Source: Asticcacaulis sp. AC460 (GTDB lineage: Bacteria > Pseudomonadota > Alphaproteobacteria > Caulobacterales > Caulobacteraceae). Taken from it: a stretch of 64,000 nucleotides of DNA. Shown in pieces: positions 26,223-35,146 of this stretch (the first letter of the stretch is position 1; each line of letters begins with the position of its first letter). The translations under genes were made by a program, and so were the position numbers. A model generated the notes under the pieces. The model made no database searches and had not been told where the DNA came from. It worked only from the letters and a program-made list of their open reading frames with translations. The stretch is from positions 62,001 through 126,000 of the forward strand of contig NZ_AWGD01000001.1 of the NCBI RefSeq assembly GCF_000495795.1, in the 5' to 3' direction.

Positions 26223-26984
26223 TTGCGCCTTTTGACCGCGACCATCCTCAGCCTGACCGCCAGCCTGTTCGCCCTCAGCGCCGCCGTGGCGCCCGCCGAC
26301 GCCAAGCCCAAGCGCAAGAGAACCGTCGCGGCTAAGGTGGTCAAAACCGCTCCGGTGAATACCGTCATCGAAACCGGCTTCAACGCCGACGGCTCGATCC
26401 ATTCGCCGGTCATCGAGGATGCCCCCACGGACGACTATCAGCGGGTCGCCTGGTGTCATGGCATACTTTCCGGAAATATGGATTTGGCGAAACAGGTCGA
26501 TCCGATCCTGCCGGTCGACGAAACCCTTCAGACCATCGGCCGGTCCTATCTCCGCGCCTATGAGGCGGCCCTGACCCTCTCCGGCAAGGGCGAGACTCCC
26601 GCCGGCCACGCCCAGGCGGAAAAGGCCCGCCTGCTCGGTTACGACGGCTGGAAGGGCGCGCGCGCCTCGGACCTTCAAAAGGCTGCCGGCGCCCATGCGA
26701 CCTGGCAGTTGCCGGGCGACTGCGAACACGCCGCCGTGCGCCTGTCGGGCCATCCCAACCTGTTCGCCGAAATGGCCACGGACTCCGAACTAGACGCCAT
26801 CGAACTGGTCATGACTTCGGGCGGACCGCACGACTATGACGAGCTGCCCAAGCCGGTTCTGACCGCAGAAACGGTGAACCATGACGATCCGGACGCGCCG
26901 ATCGCCACCAACACCCTGGCCCGCCGCGCCAGCCAGTCCCAGGCGCTGCCGAAGGTTTCCGAGACCAAACCCGAAAGCCGGTAA
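26223..26984 (+). CDS. exported protein of unknown function
   Basis: 253 residues with a Sec signal peptide (MRLLTATILSLTASLFALSA and on to about residue 27), from a TTG start with CCGGAG 9 bases upstream. The mature protein begins with a basic stretch (KPKRKRTVAAKVVK). A conserved-looking core, VAWCHGILSGNMDLA with a partner Cys in LPGDCEHAAVRLSG, could make one disulfide. I do not recognise a family. It is divergent from the DjlA-like gene. Confidence 0.65.
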   Translation: MRLLTATILSLTASLFALSAAVAPADAKPKRKRTVAAKVVKTAPVNTVIETGFNADGSIHSPVIEDAPTDDYQRVAWCHGILSGNMDLAKQVDPILPVDETLQTIGRSYLRAYEAALTLSGKGETPAGHAQAEKARLLGYDGWKGARASDLQKAAGAHATWQLPGDCEHAAVRLSGHPNLFAEMATDSELDAIELVMTSGGPHDYDELPKPVLTAETVNHDDPDAPIATNTLARRASQSQALPKVSETKPESR

Positions 26985-27082
26985 CCCAGCGTTAAGCTTA
27001 CTTAACAACCTCTTGTTCAGCCGCACGCGGTACTCTTAACTTCTGTTTACACCAGGAGAGAGTTCAACCACGAGCGGCCACC

Positions 27083-27337
27083 ATGAGCGGACCTGTCTTT
27101 ACCCACGGCGCGGCGATTCATCGCCCACAACTGCAGGACTACATCGGCAAGTACCAGCCGAAGGAACCGGACTATGTCGGCAAGTATGCCAGTCCGATGC
27201 CGAAAGTGCTGCCGGTCGTACAGGACGCGCTCAACCGCAAGTGGGACGTCATCTCCCTATCGGGCGAGGCCCAGGCCCTTTTGCAGGGCAAGGCTGGATT
27301 GCAAAGGATTTCCAGAGGTTATGCCCAGGGAAGTTAA
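27083..27337 (+). CDS. small protein with YxGKY repeats, unknown function
   Basis: 84 residues preceded by AGGAGAGAG about 15 bp upstream. It carries two copies of a short motif, DYIGKYQPKEP and DYVGKYASPMP, spaced 12 residues, then a helical part (ALNRKWDVISLSGEAQALLQ). No signal peptide or membrane segment. It is 56 bp upstream of the cyclic-di-GMP protein gene in the same direction, so co-expression is possible. Confidence 0.6.
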   Translation: MSGPVFTHGAAIHRPQLQDYIGKYQPKEPDYVGKYASPMPKVLPVVQDALNRKWDVISLSGEAQALLQGKAGLQRISRGYAQGS

Positions 27338-27393
27338 CGGGATTGTATGAGTTTTTGCCGTATCCTCGGCCGATATCCCCTTTCGAGTGATCC

Positions 27394-29793
27394 ATGTTCC
27401 GCACCCTGTTTTGCCTCCGCGACCAGCATGACTACGGCCTGGTTCTGCTGGCCGTCATCATGTGCCTGACCTCCAGTTTTGCGGCAATCCATCTGCTGCA
27501 CTGGTCGCAGCGCGCCGAGGCGTCGCAACGGATCAAGTGGCTGAGCCTGGCGGGCGTAGCGACCGGTTTCGGCGTCTGGGCCACCCATTTTATCGCCATG
27601 CTGGCCTATAATCCCGGTGTTCCGCTGGGCTTCGATGTCACCCTCACCCTCATTTCGCTCTTCATTGCCGTGGCCATAACCGGCGGTGGCCTGGCGCTGG
27701 CCGTTTACAAGCCGTTCTCCCGTGCCGAATGGGCCGGCGGCGCCATTGCCGGTGGCGGCATCGCTGCGATGCACTTCGTCGGCATGGCCGCCATGGAGGT
27801 TCCCGCGCGCATCCAGTGGGCGCCGGACCTCGTCACGGCCGCCATCGTATTGGGCGCGGGCCTGGCGTCCGCCGCCGTCGCGTTCGCGTCACGCGGCAAC
27901 AGCCGCAAACACATCGCCGGCGCCACCGGCCTGCTGGTCCTGGCCATAGCCTCGCTGCATTTCACCGCCATGGGCGCGGTGACCATCGTTGCCGATCCCA
28001 CCCGCGTCACCTCGGGCGTGCAACTGTCGCCGACCCACATGTCGACCCTGATCGCGGTGTCCGCCTTCAGCGTCCTGCTGGGCAGCCTGCTGGCCGCTCT
28101 GTTCGGTCAGAAGCTCGACAAGGTCCGTACCAGCAACGAAAACCGCTACCGGCTGATGGTCGAAAGTGTGAAGGATTACGCCATCTGCATGCTGGACCCG
28201 GACGGCAATGTCACCGACTGGAACCGCGCCGCGGAGGAGATCAAAGGTTATAGCGCCGAGGAAATCATCGGTCGCAACTTCTCGATCTTCTACACGCCTC
28301 AGGAGCAGAAGGCCGGCGAACCGCGCCATATCCTGGAACTGGCCCTGCACAACGGCAGCTATCACGACCCTGAGGGCGAGCGTGTCCGCAAGGACGGCAC
28401 CACCTTATGGGTCGACCTGATCATCACACCGATGTTCGACGACAGCGGCAAACACATCGGCTTTTCCAAGGTTACCCGCGACATCACCGCCCGCAAACGC
28501 GACGAAGCCCGCATTACCTACATGGCGCGCCACGACGCCCTGACCGGCCTGCCCAACCGCGCCCACGTCCTGGACCTGCTGGACAAGGATCTTGCCGTCG
28601 CCAATGCCCGCGGCGAACAGGTCGCGGTGATCGGTATCGATCTGGACGGTTTCAAGGAAATCAACGACCAGAACGGCCACGCTACCGGCGACGAAGTGCT
28701 GCGCATCCTGGGCGCCCGACTGAAGTCGATCGTCTACGGTCAGGAAGCCATTGCCCGCGTCGGCGGCGACGAGTTCGTGGCCGCCATGCGCCATGACGAC
28801 GCCCGCGATCTGGAGGCCTTCCTGGAGCGGCTGACGGTGGCGCTCCATGAGCCGATGCTCATCGACGGTTTCGAGGTCAAGCCGGGCGCCAGTCTGGGCG
28901 TTGCTATCTTCCCGCAGGACGGCGACAGCCGCGACATCCTGCTCAACAATGCCGACCTGGCCATGTACCGCGCCAAGTCCGGCCTGGCCGAAAAGATCTG
29001 CTATTACGAATCCAGCATGGACGAGATCGCCCGGGTTCGCCGTAACACCGCCCGCGATCTGTGGACCGCCGTCGAGAACGACGAACTGCGCCTGCTGTAC
29101 CAGGTCCAGCGCTCACTGAATGACAACACCATAGTCGGTTACGAAGCCCTGGTTCGCTGGCAGCATCCGACGCGCGGCCTGGTGCCGCCGGTGGAATTCA
29201 TTTCGATCGCCGAGGAATGCGGCGCGATCATCGAGATCGGTAAATGGGTCCTGGCCCAGGCCTGTGAAGACGCAGCCAAGTGGGAGGGCGATATCAAGAT
29301 CGCCGTCAACCTGTCGCCCGCCCAGCTGACCGATCCCGACTGGGTGGCGTTCGTGCGCCAAGTGCTGTTCCGCACCGGTCTGTCGCCGCGGCGGCTGGAG
29401 TTGGAAATTACCGAATCCATGATCATCGCCGACCGGACGCGCGCCCTGCACATCCTGCGGCAGTTGAAGGCTCTGGGCGTGACCATCGCCATCGACGATT
29501 TCGGCACCGGCTATTCGTCGCTGGATACGCTGAATGCGTTCCGCTTCGACAAGATCAAGATCGACCGGTCGTTCCTGAAGGACAGCGAGACCAATCCACA
29601 GGCCCGAACCATTATCCGCGCCATCGTCGCGCTGGGCCGCAGCCTGGAGATCAAGGTCCTGGCCGAAGGGGTGGAAACCAAGAACCAGCTGGACCTGCTG
29701 AAGCTGGAAGGCTGCGAGGAGGCCCAGGGCTACCTGTTCGGCCGCCCGGAAGCCATCGAAGCCGCCGACGCCCGTCTGCTGGCAAAGAGGTAG
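27394..29793 (+). CDS. membrane MHYT-PAS-GGDEF-EAL cyclic-di-GMP protein
   Basis: 799 residues. Residues about 10-240 form a seven-helix MHYT sensor domain with three motif pairs (THFIAM, MHFVGM, LHFTAM), thought to bind copper and sense O2, CO or NO. A PAS domain with PAC segment covers about 245-370. The GGDEF domain has an intact active site at residues 457-461, and the EAL domain has an intact EAL at 584-586 plus NLSP, DDFGTGYSSL and EGVET. Both cyclase and phosphodiesterase residues are therefore preserved. This resembles the NbdA/MucR type of bifunctional proteins that adjust cyclic-di-GMP. Its stop abuts the convergent toxin gene without a spare base. Confidence 0.93.
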   Translation: MFRTLFCLRDQHDYGLVLLAVIMCLTSSFAAIHLLHWSQRAEASQRIKWLSLAGVATGFGVWATHFIAMLAYNPGVPLGFDVTLTLISLFIAVAITGGGLALAVYKPFSRAEWAGGAIAGGGIAAMHFVGMAAMEVPARIQWAPDLVTAAIVLGAGLASAAVAFASRGNSRKHIAGATGLLVLAIASLHFTAMGAVTIVADPTRVTSGVQLSPTHMSTLIAVSAFSVLLGSLLAALFGQKLDKVRTSNENRYRLMVESVKDYAICMLDPDGNVTDWNRAAEEIKGYSAEEIIGRNFSIFYTPQEQKAGEPRHILELALHNGSYHDPEGERVRKDGTTLWVDLIITPMFDDSGKHIGFSKVTRDITARKRDEARITYMARHDALTGLPNRAHVLDLLDKDLAVANARGEQVAVIGIDLDGFKEINDQNGHATGDEVLRILGARLKSIVYGQEAIARVGGDEFVAAMRHDDARDLEAFLERLTVALHEPMLIDGFEVKPGASLGVAIFPQDGDSRDILLNNADLAMYRAKSGLAEKICYYESSMDEIARVRRNTARDLWTAVENDELRLLYQVQRSLNDNTIVGYEALVRWQHPTRGLVPPVEFISIAEECGAIIEIGKWVLAQACEDAAKWEGDIKIAVNLSPAQLTDPDWVAFVRQVLFRTGLSPRRLELEITESMIIADRTRALHILRQLKALGVTIAIDDFGTGYSSLDTLNAFRFDKIKIDRSFLKDSETNPQARTIIRAIVALGRSLEIKVLAEGVETKNQLDLLKLEGCEEAQGYLFGRPEAIEAADARLLAKR

Positions 29794-30072
29794 TCAACGG
29801 TCTTCGCGACCGTGCCAGATGCGAACTATATAAATTCGGTGATCTTCGACCTCGTAGCGAATTTCATAGTCTCCGACGATCAAAGATCGCACGTCTTGCG
29901 AAACATAATTATCGACTGGGCGGCCTTGTTCAGGAAAAGCCGTGAGGTTTCTCGTAGCTTCTGTCAAACGTTGGATGATACGTGCCGCGGCACGCGGATT
30001 GACGTCGCGCAGAAAGTCATAAAGGCGAAAGATATCCCGTCGAGCAGCCGACGACCACTGAACGCGTTTCAT
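29794..30072 (-). CDS. ParE/RelE-family toxin
   Basis: 92 residues from the ATG at 30072: MKRVQWSSAARRDIFRLYDF, then INRxAA-like helices (NPRAAARIIQRLTEA) and the beta-sheet end YEIRYEVEDHRIYIVRIWHG ending in REDR, the classic ParE-type layout. ParE toxins poison DNA gyrase, RelE relatives cleave mRNA; the WHGREDR end favours ParE. The ATG overlaps the antitoxin stop by 4 bp. A longer open frame exists upstream, but it runs through the antitoxin gene in another frame. Confidence 0.88.
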   Translation of the reverse strand: MKRVQWSSAARRDIFRLYDFLRDVNPRAAARIIQRLTEATRNLTAFPEQGRPVDNYVSQDVRSLIVGDYEIRYEVEDHRIYIVRIWHGREDR

Positions 30073-30302
30073 TCCAATCCGGCAGCCCAGGCTTCGATCT
30101 CTTCTTGATCGTGGACTCGGCCTTCCGCGATATCCTTGAATCCTTCCAACATCATTTGGTGCCGACGCTCTTCCAGGCTGATCCAATCCTGCAACGCCTG
30201 TTTGACGATCCAGCCACGCGGACGTTCCAGCTTGGACGCATAAGCGTCCACCTGCTCAGCCAGTTCGACGGGAATGTGGGCGGTGACAGTGCGCGTGTTC
30301 AT
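30069..30302 (-). CDS. ribbon-helix-helix antitoxin (CopG/ParD type)
   Basis: 77 residues from the ATG at 30302. MNTRTVTAHIPVELAEQVDA is a ribbon-helix-helix DNA-binding N-terminus, LERPRGWIVKQAL the second helix, and the acidic tail (DQEEIEAWAAGLE) is the usual toxin-binding region. A TTG 6 codons upstream is less likely. It is the first gene of the pair and is probably autorepressed through the palindrome just upstream. Confidence 0.87.
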   Translation of the reverse strand: MNTRTVTAHIPVELAEQVDAYASKLERPRGWIVKQALQDWISLEERRHQMMLEGFKDIAEGRVHDQEEIEAWAAGLE

Positions 30303-30318
30303 GGCCACAGAATGCGCC

Positions 30319-30347
30319 AATAATCAAATTTCGTCAATTTGATTATT
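30319..30347. promoter_or_regulatory. palindromic operator of the toxin-antitoxin pair
   Basis: AATAATCAAATT-TCGTC-AATTTGATTATT, two perfect 12-bp arms around 5 bp, 16 bp upstream of the antitoxin ATG. It is much AT-richer than its surroundings. Position and symmetry fit an autoregulatory ribbon-helix-helix operator. Confidence 0.7.
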
Positions 30348-30364
30348 GCACTCACTGGGCCGAC

Positions 30365-30480
30365 TGAGCCGCTGTGAGCCGGCGAAAATGCCTGGCTTGC
30401 GAGCACCGGAGCGGAGCGTACTTGAGTACGTGAGCACCGGAGCGCAGCAAGACGGGCATTTGCAGCCGCTCACAGTAGGC
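30365..30480. repeat. complex extragenic inverted repeat downstream of metH
   Basis: The outer arms are CTGTGAGCCGGCGAAAATGCC and GGGCATTTGCAGCCGCTCACAG, an imperfect inverted repeat over about 20 bp. Inside lie two direct copies of GAGCACCGGAGCG separated by a small palindrome (GTACTTGAGTAC). It fills the space between the metH stop and the antitoxin operator and may terminate or stabilise the metH transcript. Confidence 0.65.
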
Positions 30481-33135
30481 TCAGGGGACGTAATTCAGGA
30501 TCGGAGACAACCACCGCTCAGCCTCATCCACCGCCCAGCCCTTGCGGCGGGCATAGTCTTCGACCTGGTCCTTTTCGATCTTGCCCACGCCGAAATAGTG
30601 CGACTTCGGATGGGCGAAATACAGCCCCGACACCGAAGCCGGCGGAGTCATGGCCAGGCTTTCGGTTAGTTCCATCCCCGTTCGAGACCGCGCGTCCAGC
30701 AGGTCGAATAACGTCCACTTTTCGGTATGATCGGGTTGGGCCGGATAGCCCGGTGCCGGGCGTATGCCCTTGTACTTTTCCGCGATCAGCTCGTCGATAC
30801 CCAGGTCTTCGTCGGCGGCATAGGCCCACAGTTCGCGCCGCACCTTCTTGTGCAGCGCCTCGGCAAAGGCCTCGGCCAGACGGTCGGCCAGGGCGGTGGC
30901 CAGGATGGCGTTGTAATCGTCGCCGGCAGCCTTGAACTTGCGCGCGATTTCCATCTCGCCATGACCGGCGGTGACGGCGAAGCCGCCGATCCAGTCGGGC
31001 GTACCCTTGGGCGCGACAAAGTCCGCCAGGGCCAGGTTGCTCTGGTCTGCGCGCGTCTTCTTCATCTGCTGGCGCAGGGTGTGCAGCCGGGCAATGACCT
31101 CGGTGCGGCCTTCGTCGCCATAGACTTCGATATCGTCATCGACGGCATTGGCCGGCCAGAAACCGACCACCCCGCGCGCTTCGAACCATTGCTCGGTGAT
31201 GATCTGGTCCAGCATCTTCAGCGCGTCCTGGTACAGCGGCAGGGCGGCGTGGCCGACCACTTCGTCATCCAGGATGTAGGGGAACTTACCCGCCAGTTCC
31301 CAGGTGGCGAAGAAGGGCGTCCAGTCGATATGGTCGCGCAGATCCGAAAGATCATAAGGCGAAAAAGTCTTCAACCCGATGAAGGCCGGCTTGACCGGCG
31401 GTTCGGCTGTGAAGTCGATTTTGAACCTGTTCTCGCGGGCCTCGGTCAGACTGGAGCGCGGGCGGTTGTCATTACGGCCATAGGCCAGGCGCACCTTGTC
31501 GTAGTCGGCCTTGGTGTCGGCAACGAACCTGTCGCGTTCCTCCCCCAGCAGGTTCGACACCACACCGACGGCGCGCGAAGCGTCCAGGACATAGACGACC
31601 TGGTTGTTGCTGTAGCCCGGCTCGATCTTTACCGCCGTATGGGTCTTGGAGGTCGTCGCCCCGCCGATCAGCAAAGGAATGTCGAAGCCGGTGCGCTGCA
31701 TTTCGCGCGCAACAAACACCATCTCGTCGAGGCTGGGGGTGATCAAACCCGACAGGCCGATCATATCGACCTTGTGCTCGCGCGCCGCTGCCAGGATGCG
31801 GTCGGCCGGCACCATGACCCCCAGGTCGATCACCTCGTAATTGTTGCACTGGAGCACGACGCCGACAATGTTCTTGCCGATATCGTGCACGTCGCCCTTG
31901 ACGGTCGCCATCAGAATCTTGCCCGCCGCCTGGTAGGCGCCGCCCGCCGCCACGTGGGCTTCCTTTTCGGCCTCCATATAGGGCATCAGGTAAGCCACCG
32001 ACTGTTTCATCACCCGGGCGGATTTCACCACCTGGGGCAGGAACATCTTGCCCGAACCGAACAGGTCGCCGACCACGTTCATCCCGGACATCAGCGGCCC
32101 TTCGATGACGTGCAGCGGCCGGACGGCCTGTTGGCGGGCTTCTTCGGTATCGGCATCGATGAATTCGGTAATGCCGTGGACCAGTGCGTGTTTCAACCGC
32201 TCCTCGACCGAACCTTCACGCCAGGCCAGGTTCGCAACCTGGACCTGGCCCTTTTCGCCTTTGTATTTGGGGGCGATCTCAACGAGGTATTCGGTGTTGG
32301 AGATGTTGTGGCGTTGAGGCCGGTTCAGGATGACGTCCTCGACCGCCTGGCGCAGCTCGGCGTCGATATTGTCATAGACCGGCAGGTCACCGGCATTGAC
32401 GATGCCCATGTCCATGCCCGCCTGGATGGCATAGTACAGGAAGACGCTGTGGATAGCGCGGCGCACCGGTTCGTTGCCGCGGAACGAAAACGAGACGTTC
32501 GACACCCCGCCCGAGATGCGGGCATAGGGCAGAGCCTGCTTGATCGCCCGCGTCGCTTCGATGAAGTCGACGGCATAGTTATTGTGTTCGTCGATCCCGG
32601 TCGCCACGGCAAATATGTTGGGGTCGAAGATGATGTCTTCCGGCGGGAAACCGACCTCATCGACCAGGATACGGTAGGCCCGGCTGCAGATTTCGATCTT
32701 GCGCGCGGCGGTATCGGCCTGGCCGACCTCGTCGAAAGCCATGACCACCACGGCGGCGCCGTAGCGCAGGCATTTGGTGGCTTCGGCACGGAACTTGTCC
32801 TCGCCCTCCTTCATCGAGATCGAGTTGACGATGGCCTTGCCCTGGACGCATTTCAGGCCGGCCTCGATGACCTCCCACTTCGACGAGTCGATCATTACCG
32901 GCACGCGGGCGATGTCGGGCTCGGCGGCCAGCAGGTTCAGGAAGGTGCGCATGGCCACCACCGAATCGAGCAGGCCTTCGTCCATATTGACATCGATGAT
33001 GGCGGCGCCGGCCTCGACCTGCTGGCGGGCGACATCCAGCGCGGCGGCATAGTCGCCTTCGACGACCAGCTTGCGGAACTTCGCCGAGCCGGTGACATTG
33101 GTGCGTTCGCCGATATTGATAAAGGTGGGGGTCAT
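30481..33135 (-). CDS. metH: cobalamin-dependent methionine synthase, C-terminal part (split MetH)
   Basis: 884 residues containing the methyltetrahydrofolate-, B12- and activation domains. It starts [12 protein letters not shown], the pterin-binding domain signature. The cobalamin-binding domain has [15 protein letters not shown], with the lower-ligand His in DVHDIG. The C-terminal SAM-dependent reactivation domain shows [12 protein letters not shown]. The homocysteine/zinc domain that precedes this in single-chain MetH is encoded separately at 37588-38655. The two chains together transfer a methyl group from methyl-folate to homocysteine. The enzyme appears complete once both parts are counted. 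Confidence 0.95.
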   Translation of the reverse strand: MTPTFINIGERTNVTGSAKFRKLVVEGDYAAALDVARQQVEAGAAIIDVNMDEGLLDSVVAMRTFLNLLAAEPDIARVPVMIDSSKWEVIEAGLKCVQGKAIVNSISMKEGEDKFRAEATKCLRYGAAVVVMAFDEVGQADTAARKIEICSRAYRILVDEVGFPPEDIIFDPNIFAVATGIDEHNNYAVDFIEATRAIKQALPYARISGGVSNVSFSFRGNEPVRRAIHSVFLYYAIQAGMDMGIVNAGDLPVYDNIDAELRQAVEDVILNRPQRHNISNTEYLVEIAPKYKGEKGQVQVANLAWREGSVEERLKHALVHGITEFIDADTEEARQQAVRPLHVIEGPLMSGMNVVGDLFGSGKMFLPQVVKSARVMKQSVAYLMPYMEAEKEAHVAAGGAYQAAGKILMATVKGDVHDIGKNIVGVVLQCNNYEVIDLGVMVPADRILAAAREHKVDMIGLSGLITPSLDEMVFVAREMQRTGFDIPLLIGGATTSKTHTAVKIEPGYSNNQVVYVLDASRAVGVVSNLLGEERDRFVADTKADYDKVRLAYGRNDNRPRSSLTEARENRFKIDFTAEPPVKPAFIGLKTFSPYDLSDLRDHIDWTPFFATWELAGKFPYILDDEVVGHAALPLYQDALKMLDQIITEQWFEARGVVGFWPANAVDDDIEVYGDEGRTEVIARLHTLRQQMKKTRADQSNLALADFVAPKGTPDWIGGFAVTAGHGEMEIARKFKAAGDDYNAILATALADRLAEAFAEALHKKVRRELWAYAADEDLGIDELIAEKYKGIRPAPGYPAQPDHTEKWTLFDLLDARSRTGMELTESLAMTPPASVSGLYFAHPKSHYFGVGKIEKDQVEDYARRKGWAVDEAERWLSPILNYVP

Positions 33136-33141
33136 GGATCT

Positions 33142-33537
33142 TTACGGATTAAGCGCGGCATCGACGGCGGCAACGGTGTCCAGCCATTCGGTGTAGCTGC
33201 CGCTGTCAAGATAGAGTTCACGGATTTCGGAATCACCGCGGGTGATCTGGCGCAAGGCCTTCTTGGCCACGGCGACCAGGCCGTCGGGCGGCGGCCCCAT
33301 GGCGTCGATGGTCATGTAGATGTCCTGGGCGGAGACGTCGCTCTTGCCGGTGGCGACCGTCACCAGGGCGGCGGCGGCATAGGCCCGGGCGCCCTCGGGA
33401 AGTTCGATATAGGTGTCATGGGCCAGCACGGCATCGAAAATGGCGCGCACCGTTTCCCATGACGGCGCATTTTCCAGCTCCATCATGAAGTCGACGGCAT
33501 CGTCATTGTCGAACGGACCGTGTGACCAGGCGCCCAT
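33142..33537 (-). CDS. DUF4259 family protein
   Basis: 131 residues from the ATG at 33537, beginning MGAWSHGPFDNDDAVDFM, the N-terminal signature of DUF4259 (WGxGxFxNDDAxD). The rest is helical with a second acidic block. Function is unknown. Its ATG overlaps the ddl stop by one base (TGATG), so it is translationally coupled. It ends 6 bp before the metH part starts. A longer upstream frame is just ddl read out of frame. Confidence 0.8.
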   Translation of the reverse strand: MGAWSHGPFDNDDAVDFMMELENAPSWETVRAIFDAVLAHDTYIELPEGARAYAAAALVTVATGKSDVSAQDIYMTIDAMGPPPDGLVAVAKKALRQITRGDSEIRELYLDSGSYTEWLDTVAAVDAALNP

Positions 33538-34526
33538 CAGCGCCCCACCCGTTTTACCGCCAGTTCGATCTGGCCTGTGAGGAAATCGATAAACGTGATC
33601 CCCTGCGCCTTCAGCGATTTGGGATAGAGCGACGCCTTGGTCAGGCCCGGCAAGGTGTTGGTTTCGAGATAGACCGGCCCGTGGTCCGAGATGATGAAGT
33701 CCGAACGCGAATAGCCGCGGCACGACATCGCCTTGTGCGCCTTGATCGCCAGATCCTGGAGCTGCGCCATGATCTCGGGCGCGAACCGGGCCGGGCAGAT
33801 TTCCTGGGTGGCGGCCGCCAGGTACTTGCTCTTGTAATCAAAGGCGCCGTCGGCCGGCACGATCTCGACCGGCGGCAGGGCGATCAGCGAGCCATCCGAT
33901 TGTTCCAGAACGCCGCAGGTGGCTTCCGGGCCGGTTATGAAGGGTTCGATGACATAGGCGATGGTCTTGGCTTCACGCCGCACCGCCGCTAGGTCCTGGG
34001 ACGAATTGACATAGATCAGGCCGAAGGACGAGCCGTCCTGGGCCGGCTTGGCGATGAGCTTGCCATAGTGCGAGAAGGCTTCGTCGATCTCGTCAAGCGA
34101 CACCGATGACGGCGAATGCACCCCGGCCAAACCGGCAAAGCGCTTGGCAGCAGTCTTGTCGAAGGCCAGGTGCGACGCGGCCGAGCCAGAGCCGGTAAAC
34201 GGCACGCCGCGCGCTTCGGCCAGTACCTGGAACTCACCGTTTTCGGCCGAGCCACCGTGAAGCCCCAGAACCAGGACGCGGTCTTCATGCGCCGCCAGGT
34301 CCAGCGCCCGGGCCATATCCCCCATCAGGATGCCGTCGGCGCGGAAGGGCAGCTCGAACGGCCGGTCGTGGGCGTGCAGCGCCGCCGGCGAGGTGACATT
34401 GACCGTGCCGTCATGGTCCCAGAACCACAGGTCGGCTTCGGGCAGGGCATTGGCCAGGGCCTGTGCCGAGGCGACGGAGACGAGACGTTCGCGGCTGGTG
34501 CCGCCGAAAAGGATGGTGGGTTTCAT
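33537..34526 (-). CDS. ddl: D-alanine--D-alanine ligase family protein
   Basis: 329 residues of ATP-grasp type. MKPTILFGGTSRERLVSVAS matches the Ddl N-terminus (GGxSxER/HxVSxxSA). LGLHGGSAENGEFQ matches the HGxxGEDGxxQ motif with some change. AKPAQDGSSFGL binds ATP, and LETNTLPGLTKASLYPK carries the metal-ligating Asn and the PG(M/L)T signature. It makes D-Ala-D-Ala for cell-wall precursors. The SAENG in place of GEDG is unusual and leaves some doubt about substrate. ATG 34526 begins the conserved fold; 34559 is an alternative. Confidence 0.82.
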   Translation of the reverse strand: MKPTILFGGTSRERLVSVASAQALANALPEADLWFWDHDGTVNVTSPAALHAHDRPFELPFRADGILMGDMARALDLAAHEDRVLVLGLHGGSAENGEFQVLAEARGVPFTGSGSAASHLAFDKTAAKRFAGLAGVHSPSSVSLDEIDEAFSHYGKLIAKPAQDGSSFGLIYVNSSQDLAAVRREAKTIAYVIEPFITGPEATCGVLEQSDGSLIALPPVEIVPADGAFDYKSKYLAAATQEICPARFAPEIMAQLQDLAIKAHKAMSCRGYSRSDFIISDHGPVYLETNTLPGLTKASLYPKSLKAQGITFIDFLTGQIELAVKRVGR

Positions 34527-34599
34527 AGGTGCGCCGGAAAGCAGGGTTTGAGGCGTCATAGGCCAAGGACGCGACGGCTTCAATCAGCGTTTTCCCCGA

Positions 34600-35136
34600 C
34601 TACTCCGCCTTCTTCACCGCTACGACCTCGATTTCCACCAGAAACGCTGCATTGGCCAACCCCGCCACCTGAACCGTGGTCCGGGTCGGCTTGTTCGGCT
34701 GGGTTTCGGTGCCGAAATAGCGCGTATAGCTCTTCATCATGCCGCCGAAATCCATCTTGCCGCCCAGGGCCGGATCGCCGACCAGATAGACCTTCATATT
34801 AACGACATCGCCAAAGCCCAGGCCTTCCGCCTGCAGGGCCGCCTCGATCTTCTTCAGCACCGATTCGGTCTGGACCTCGGTATTGCCGAACTGATCGGTC
34901 GTACCCGCCACGGGGCCCGGCACCATGCCCGACAGATAGACCGTCGAATAGCCCGGCGGCACGACGATCGACTGGGCGATCGGGAAGGCCCCGGCATAGG
35001 TGCGCTTGACGTCAACGGCCGGCGCCACCTCGACGTCTTTCAGGCGGGTGACCTTCATCTCACCTTCGCCATCGCTGTAGATCAGACAGCCCGACAGGAT
35101 CGGCGCCAGGGCCAGCAAGGGTATATATTTCAGCAT
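34600..35136 (-). CDS. Rid (YjgF/YER057c/UK114) family lipoprotein
   Basis: 178 residues. Signal MLKYIPLLALAPILSGC with lipobox LSGC (Cys17) predicts a membrane-anchored periplasmic protein, which is uncommon because Rid proteins are normally cytosolic. The Rid domain covers about residues 50-175: VYLSGMVPG, the conserved helix TESVLKKIEAALQAEGLGFGDVVNMKVYL, and RTTVQVAGL with the arginine that binds the carboxylate of enamine/imine intermediates. Ten bases separate it from the exported amine oxidase upstream, whose imine products it could hydrolyse (inference). Confidence 0.85.
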   Translation of the reverse strand: MLKYIPLLALAPILSGCLIYSDGEGEMKVTRLKDVEVAPAVDVKRTYAGAFPIAQSIVVPPGYSTVYLSGMVPGPVAGTTDQFGNTEVQTESVLKKIEAALQAEGLGFGDVVNMKVYLVGDPALGGKMDFGGMMKSYTRYFGTETQPNKPTRTTVQVAGLANAAFLVEIEVVAVKKAE

Positions 35137-35146
35137 CTTAGTCTCC

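Noticed and set aside
26992-27006. TTAA-N6-TTAAC resembling a CtrA box upstream of the 27083 gene
   Set aside because: Spacing is 6 rather than 7, so it does not match the consensus.
29794-30186. Longer 130-residue form of the toxin
   Set aside because: The extra N-terminus overlaps the antitoxin gene out of frame and has no conserved sequence; the ATG at 30072 fits the ParE start and ATGA overlap.
30727-33462. 911-codon open frame on the plus strand
   Set aside because: Antisense of the metH C-terminal gene, whose minus-strand product has all expected domains; caused by GC-rich third positions.
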